Origin: Alphaproteobacteria bacterium
GTDB taxonomy: Bacteria > Pseudomonadota > Alphaproteobacteria > Rhizobiales > Xanthobacteraceae
DNA: 10,069 bases
Direction: 5' to 3'
Assembly (NCBI GenBank): GCA_005883445.1
Contig: VAZL01000004.1
Span: forward strand, 1 to 10,069
A program made the translations under genes and the position numbers. This document shows positions 6,744 through 10,069 of the stretch, one piece after another. The stretch's first letter is position 1. Every line of letters begins with the position of its first letter. Below the pieces are notes generated by a model that had not been told where the DNA came from, did no database searches, and worked only from the letters and a program-made list of their open reading frames with translations.

Positions 6744-7463
6744 GTGCGCACGACCTTGCCCGATGGACGCGAGCAAAAGCTCGTGCGAGAGTTTTTCGGC
6801 GGTGCGCAGTCGGGGTTCTTTGTCGAGGTGGGCGCCAATAGGCCGCAGCAGGAATCGCAGACTTGGCACCTCGAGCAGCTCGGCTGGACCGGCGTCCTCA
6901 TTGAACCGCAGCCCGACCTAGCCGACGATCTGTGGCGCGTGCGCTCCGCCAAGGTGTTTGCGGTGGCCTGCTCTTCGCCGGGGAACGCCGGACGGCGCAT
7001 GGGGCTTCACCTCGCCGGCGCGTTGTCGTCGCTCGATCGCGACCGGATGGCACCGGGTGTGGAACCCGAGCGCGTCATTGAAGTACCGGTGAGGACGCTC
7101 GACGACATTCTGATCGAAGCTCGCGCGCCGGCGCGGTTCGAGTTGTTGTCGATCGACGTGGAAGGCCACGAGCTCGAGGTCTTGAGCGGGTTCGATTTCG
7201 CACGCTGGCGGCCGCGCCTAATCTTGCTCGAAGATCACGTTGGCAGCCTCAAGAAGCATCGGTTTCTTCAGGGGGCGGGCTACCGTCTGATCCGCCGCTT
7301 CGAGAACAACGGCTGGTATGTCCCGCGCGACGCGACGATCGGCGTGGCGCCGCGCGAACGCTGGGATATCGTTCGCAAATACTATCTTGGCCTGCCGTTC
7401 CGCATCGCGCGCAATGCGTCGCGAGGCTTGCGCCGGCGGCTGCGCAAGCGATTCATCCCATAG
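6744..7463 (+). CDS. FkbM-family SAM-dependent methyltransferase (239 aa)
   Basis: This is a Rossmann-fold O-methyltransferase of the FkbM type, a family frequently found in polysaccharide and LPS clusters, where members methylate sugar hydroxyls. Visible motifs are the SAM-binding G-F-F-V-E-V-G-A-N at 24-32, the strand V-L-I-E-P-Q-P at 51-57 with the acidic ribose-binding residue, V-P-V-R-T-L-D-D-I-L at 114-123, the characteristic L-S-I-D-V-E-G-H-E-L-E-V-L at 135-147, and L-L-E-D-H at 161-165. The last 23 residues are strongly basic (five R/K in R-R-R-L-R-K-R alone, 230-236) and could bind membrane phospholipids or LPS phosphates. The GTG start at 6744 has a good GGAG six bases upstream and lies 18 bp after the hldE stop, so it is probably the third gene of that operon. 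The substrate, perhaps a core heptose or another core sugar, is not shown by the sequence. Confidence 0.82.
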   Translation: MRTTLPDGREQKLVREFFGGAQSGFFVEVGANRPQQESQTWHLEQLGWTGVLIEPQPDLADDLWRVRSAKVFAVACSSPGNAGRRMGLHLAGALSSLDRDRMAPGVEPERVIEVPVRTLDDILIEARAPARFELLSIDVEGHELEVLSGFDFARWRPRLILLEDHVGSLKKHRFLQGAGYRLIRRFENNGWYVPRDATIGVAPRERWDIVRKYYLGLPFRIARNASRGLRRRLRKRFIP

Positions 7464-7475
7464 CCTCGGGTATCA

Positions 7476-8336
7476 TCACGCTTTGGTGGACGTTGAGCTC
7501 TCGCGCCCGGCTGCAGCGATGCCCGCGCCCGCGGATGTCGCGGGCGAAAGGGAGGGTCGCTGCAACGGCGCGCTCGGCGGGGGCGGCCACGCTTTCATTT
7601 CCTCGTAGCGCTTGGCGTAGCGATAAAATGTGCCTTCGAAGTTTCCCAAGGCGATGACGAAACCCGCCCAGCCGTCACGGTACCCGTGCTTGAACAGATA
7701 GTGCTTGACGAACGCCCATATGCCGTGACCCAGCGCGCTTCCCATCGAGCTCCGCTTTCCTGAAAGCTTTCGCACACCGAGCGAGGAATAGCGGTTCATC
7801 TTGTTGATGAGCTCCTCGAGATTGCGAAACGGAAGCTGCCAGATGGCGGATTGCAGTTGTCCGAGCGGCCGTTGGGTCAAGAGCTCGTAGCCTTCGTGCA
7901 CGGGGCCGTCGTCGTAACGCATGGCGCCTTTGCGGAAGAGCTGCGGCTGGCGAAAATTCGGGTACCAACCCGATCCCTTGATCCAGCGTCCCATCATGTA
8001 GTTGCGGCGCGGCACGAGATAGGCGTCATGGGCCGGGGAGCTCGAGAGCACGGCAAGAATCTCGTCGCGAACTTCGGCCGTGCAGCGCTCGTCCGAATCG
8101 AGGCTGAAGATCCAGTCGCACCGGCATTCTGCAATGGCGCGATTGCGCAGATCCCCAAATCCGTAAAATGGGAGCTGGACGACCCGAGCGCCGAGGCTTT
8201 GCGCGATCTCAGCCGTGCGGTCGGTGCTGCCGGAATCGGCCACCACGATCTCGTCGGCCCACAATACGCTCGACACCGCGTCCGCGATTTTTTCGGCTTC
8301 ATTGAAGGCGAGGATATAGGCCGATATTTTTTGCAT
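7476..8336 (-). CDS. Family 2 glycosyltransferase, WaaE/KdtX-like LPS core transferase (286 aa)
   Basis: The protein is a GT-A fold enzyme expected to work at the cytoplasmic face of the inner membrane, adding a hexose to the inner core. Members of the WaaE/KdtX group transfer glucose to heptose I in enterobacteria. The N-terminus I-S-A-Y-I-L-A-F-N-E-A-E at 4-15 is typical of this group, followed by V-V-A-D-S-G-S-T-D-R-T at 31-41 and the metal-binding L-D-S-D-E-R at 79-84. R-N-Y at 111-113, G-W-Y-P at 123-126, R-Q-P-Q-L-F-R at 129-135 and V-H-E-G-Y at 146-150 are further group hallmarks. The catalytic region ends near residue 250; the last 36 residues are a Pro/Ala/Ser/Gly-rich low-complexity tail. 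The ATG at 8336 has GAGGA close upstream, and the gene ends in tandem TGA codons facing the methyltransferase gene 12 bp away. The donor and acceptor sugars are inferred only. Confidence 0.83.
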   Translation of the reverse strand: MQKISAYILAFNEAEKIADAVSSVLWADEIVVADSGSTDRTAEIAQSLGARVVQLPFYGFGDLRNRAIAECRCDWIFSLDSDERCTAEVRDEILAVLSSSPAHDAYLVPRRNYMMGRWIKGSGWYPNFRQPQLFRKGAMRYDDGPVHEGYELLTQRPLGQLQSAIWQLPFRNLEELINKMNRYSSLGVRKLSGKRSSMGSALGHGIWAFVKHYLFKHGYRDGWAGFVIALGNFEGTFYRYAKRYEEMKAWPPPPSAPLQRPSLSPATSAGAGIAAAGRESSTSTKA

Positions 8337-8398
8337 GTTTCCTCGTTATTGAGCCCGACCGCGGCGCACGCTATCACAGCGGGGCAGGACATTGCAGG
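8337..8398. promoter_or_regulatory. Divergent 62-bp intergenic region with candidate promoter for the plus-strand GT2 gene
   Basis: This short gap separates the start codons of the two glycosyltransferase genes. On the plus strand, TTGAGC at 8349-8354 followed after 17 bp by TATCAC at 8372-8377 (or after 16 bp by CTATCA) resembles a housekeeping promoter with five and four consensus matches. Transcription would start near 8384, leaving a very short leader. An AGGA at 8386-8389 is a suitable ribosome binding site for the ATG at 8399. On the minus strand, GAGGA just upstream of 8336 serves the WaaE-like gene; no minus-strand promoter stands out. Confidence 0.35.
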
Positions 8399-9298
8399 AT
8401 GAAAGGGTGGAGCAGCGCCAAGGTGCCTGATCTGATCTCCATCATCGTCACGACCTATAATCGCGAGGACGCGCTCGAGGCGGTCTTGTCGTCATTGTCG
8501 CGCCAGAGCGATCGCGGCTTCGAGGTTGTGGTCGCGGATGATGGCTCGCGTGCCACGACCGCCGCCGTGGTGGAACGCTGGCGACCCCGTCTAGGTGTTC
8601 CGCTCGATCACGTGTGGCAGATGAATTGCGGCTTTCGCGCCGCAGAAATCCGCAACCGAGCCATTCTCGTGTGCCACGGCGATTACTGCATCTTCCTCGA
8701 CGGCGATTGCATCGCTCCGGCCGATTTCGTCGCGACGCATCGCAGGCTCGCCGAACGCGGATGGTTCGTCACCGGCAACCGCGTGCTGCTGTCGTCGACC
8801 CTCACCGCGGCCGTGCTGAGCGACGACCTGCGGCCTGAAACCTGGAGCGCACCGGGCTGGATCCGGCAGCGCTTGCGCGGCGGCGTCAACCGGCTCGCCG
8901 CCGTGCTGCGGCTGCCGCTCGGACCACTGCGCAAATTGCGGTCGGGTCAGTGGCGGGGCGCGCGCTCCTGCAATCTTGCGATCTGGCGCTCCGATCTCGA
9001 GCGGGTCGACGGGTTCGATGCCTGCTTCAGCGGTTGGGGCCGCGAGGATTCCGATTTGCTGATCCGATTGCTACGCTGCGGCCTGCGTCGTAAGGACGGG
9101 CGCTTCGCGACCGGCGTCATCCACCTCTGGCATCCGCAAGTCGACCGTGCGCAACTGGCTGCCAACGATGCGCGGCTTGCGGCGGTGCTGCAAAGCGACC
9201 GTGTGCGCGCGCAGCGCGGCTTGTCGGCGCTGCGTGAAACCGCCGAAGTCGGCGAATATGACCGCCAAAATGAGCACCATGTCCGGGCGAAATCCTGA
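8399..9298 (+). CDS. Family 2 glycosyltransferase with galactosyltransferase-type C-terminal motif (299 aa)
   Basis: This is a second GT-A enzyme, distinct from its neighbour, likely adding a sugar to the LPS core or O-chain at the cytoplasmic face. The N-terminal domain has S-I-I-V-T-T-Y-N-R-E-D at 14-24, V-V-V-A-D-D-G-S at 43-50, the invariant-looking G-F-R-A-A-x-x-R-N-R-A segment at 78-88, and the DXD motif F-L-D-G-D-C at 99-104. The C-terminal part carries G-W-G-R-E-D-S-D-L at 212-220, the G-W-G-x-E-D motif of galactosyltransferase/chondroitin-polymerase-like GT2 proteins, and H-L-W-H-P at 242-246. No membrane segment is evident; a basic stretch at about 155-187 could aid membrane contact. 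The ATG at 8399 has AGGA nine bases upstream. It precedes the ligase-like gene closely and is probably co-transcribed with it. Donor and acceptor cannot be deduced. Confidence 0.82.
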   Translation: MKGWSSAKVPDLISIIVTTYNREDALEAVLSSLSRQSDRGFEVVVADDGSRATTAAVVERWRPRLGVPLDHVWQMNCGFRAAEIRNRAILVCHGDYCIFLDGDCIAPADFVATHRRLAERGWFVTGNRVLLSSTLTAAVLSDDLRPETWSAPGWIRQRLRGGVNRLAAVLRLPLGPLRKLRSGQWRGARSCNLAIWRSDLERVDGFDACFSGWGREDSDLLIRLLRCGLRRKDGRFATGVIHLWHPQVDRAQLAANDARLAAVLQSDRVRAQRGLSALRETAEVGEYDRQNEHHVRAKS

Positions 9299-9308
9299 AT
9301 CGATCGTC

Positions 9309-10069
9309 ATGAACGAGAACGCACGCGCCCCGCGACTTGTTCAGATCGCCGATGGGCTGGCCACGGCCGTTGCGGTTTCGCTGCCGTGGTCGACCTCCGC
9401 GACTAGCATCCTGATCGCGCTCTGGCTCATTGCGCTCGTCCCGACCCTCGATGCCTCGTCGGTCCGGCGCGAAGTGCTGTCGGCGGCCGGCGGTCTGCCG
9501 CTGCTTCTATGGGCGCTCGGCGCCATCGGCATGTTGTGGGCGGACGTGAGTTGGAGCGACCGCATCGCGGGGTTGAGCGGATTTCACAAGCTACTTTTCA
9601 TTCCGTTGCTGCTCGCGCAATTCCGCCGCTCCGGTCACGCGAAGTGGGCGATCCTCGGTTTTCTCGCGTCCTCGGTCGTGTTGCTCGTTGTCTCGTGGGC
9701 GCTCGTGCTTACACCCGGTATCCCCTGGCGCTGGCGCGGCCACAAAAGCCTTGGCGTGCCGGTCAAGGACTACATCATGCAGAGCGTGATCTTCGCAATT
9801 TGCGCTTTCGGGCTGCTCGGACAGGCCGCCGAACTATGGCGCGTGCGGGCGCTGCATTCGCTCGCGCTCTTTCTTGTCGCGCTGGCGTTCATCGCCAACA
9901 TCGCCTATGTGGCGACGGCGCGCACCACGCTCGTCGTCATGGCGGTCATGTTCGTGCTGTTCGCAGTTCGGCAATTCGGATGGAAGGGCGCGCTCGGCGC
10001 CGCGCTGATTGGCGCTGTGCTGACGGGCGCGGTGTGGGCATCCTCGCCATATCTACGCCAGCGCGTGTC
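9309..10069 (+). CDS. O-antigen ligase-like polytopic membrane protein (WaaL/Wzy_C family), cut by window end
   Basis: The frame is open from 9309 to the window edge (253 complete codons) and encodes a very hydrophobic protein. Helical segments are visible at about 12-45, 62-77, 94-104, 112-133, 156-173, 182-203, 205-221 and 227-246, the multi-span layout of O-antigen ligases and polymerases. The segment Y-V-A-T-A-R-T-T-L-V-V at 200-210 matches the start of the Wzy_C/WaaL region, where an arginine is conserved. The periplasmic loop with the essential histidine would lie beyond the window. A WaaL would join O-polysaccharide to lipid A-core in the periplasm. In-frame ATGs also exist at 9258, 9270 and 9279, overlapping the end of the preceding gene; none of the four has a clear ribosome binding site. 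Placement among LPS core genes supports ligase over exopolysaccharide polymerase, though both are possible. Confidence 0.75.
   Translation, partial: MNENARAPRLVQIADGLATAVAVSLPWSTSATSILIALWLIALVPTLDASSVRREVLSAAGGLPLLLWALGAIGMLWADVSWSDRIAGLSGFHKLLFIPLLLAQFRRSGHAKWAILGFLASSVVLLVVSWALVLTPGIPWRWRGHKSLGVPVKDYIMQSVIFAICAFGLLGQAAELWRVRALHSLALFLVALAFIANIAYVATARTTLVVMAVMFVLFAVRQFGWKGALGAALIGAVLTGAVWASSPYLRQRV

Noticed and set aside
5769..6869. A 366-codon open frame on the minus strand, antisense to hldE and the start of the methyltransferase gene
   Set aside because: It spans two well-identified genes on the other strand and shows no family motif. It is a shadow frame.
7464..7475. Terminator between the methyltransferase and the WaaE-like gene
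   Set aside because: The gap is 12 bp and contains no inverted repeat.

Overview
This is a GC-rich, densely coded chromosomal window devoted almost entirely to lipopolysaccharide (LPS) core biosynthesis and export. The type of heptose genes, the coding style and the protein wording suggest an alphaproteobacterium, probably of the Hyphomicrobiales (a Bradyrhizobium/Rhodopseudomonas/Xanthobacteraceae-like organism). That placement is an inference from remembered homologues, not a search. I see no rRNA, tRNA, CRISPR array, insertion sequence, phage gene or plasmid gene.

Layout. The left edge carries the first 20 codons of a minus-strand gene (1-60). It lies just downstream of an MsbA-type lipid A-core flippase (86-1897, minus). 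Divergent from msbA is a WaaC-type heptosyltransferase I (2027-3022, plus). This meets a WaaF-type heptosyltransferase II (3025-4053, minus) tail to tail with only 2 bp between the stop codons. A 231-bp divergent intergenic region (4054-4284) holds an AT-rich core and a perfect hairpin. It separates waaF from a plus-strand operon: hldD (4285-5265), hldE (5262-6725, 4-bp overlap) and an FkbM-family methyltransferase (6744-7463, 18 bp downstream). A WaaE/KdtX-like family 2 glycosyltransferase (7476-8336, minus) faces the methyltransferase. Divergent from it is a second family 2 glycosyltransferase (8399-9298, plus), followed by the N-terminal two thirds or so of an O-antigen ligase-like membrane protein (9309 to the window end).

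How the genes fit together. HldE and HldD make ADP-L-glycero-D-manno-heptose. WaaC and WaaF add the first and second heptose to Kdo2-lipid A. The two GT2 enzymes and the methyltransferase probably extend and decorate the core. MsbA flips the lipid A-core to the periplasmic face, and the WaaL-like protein would join O-antigen to it. The other heptose-pathway enzymes (GmhA isomerase, GmhB phosphatase) are not in the window.

The most notable observation is in hldE. The kinase domain looks intact, but the C-terminal adenylyltransferase domain appears to lack about 18 residues between the beta-strand ending L-N-D-D and the helix beginning R-A-E-V-L. In the E. coli enzyme, as I recall it, this stretch contains the R-L-K-G...R-P nucleotide-binding loop. 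The reading frame is kept. A second, smaller oddity is that the MsbA ABC signature reads V-A-G-G-E rather than L-S-G-G-Q. I did not find a convincing new biological system; the rest of the window is ordinary LPS core biology.
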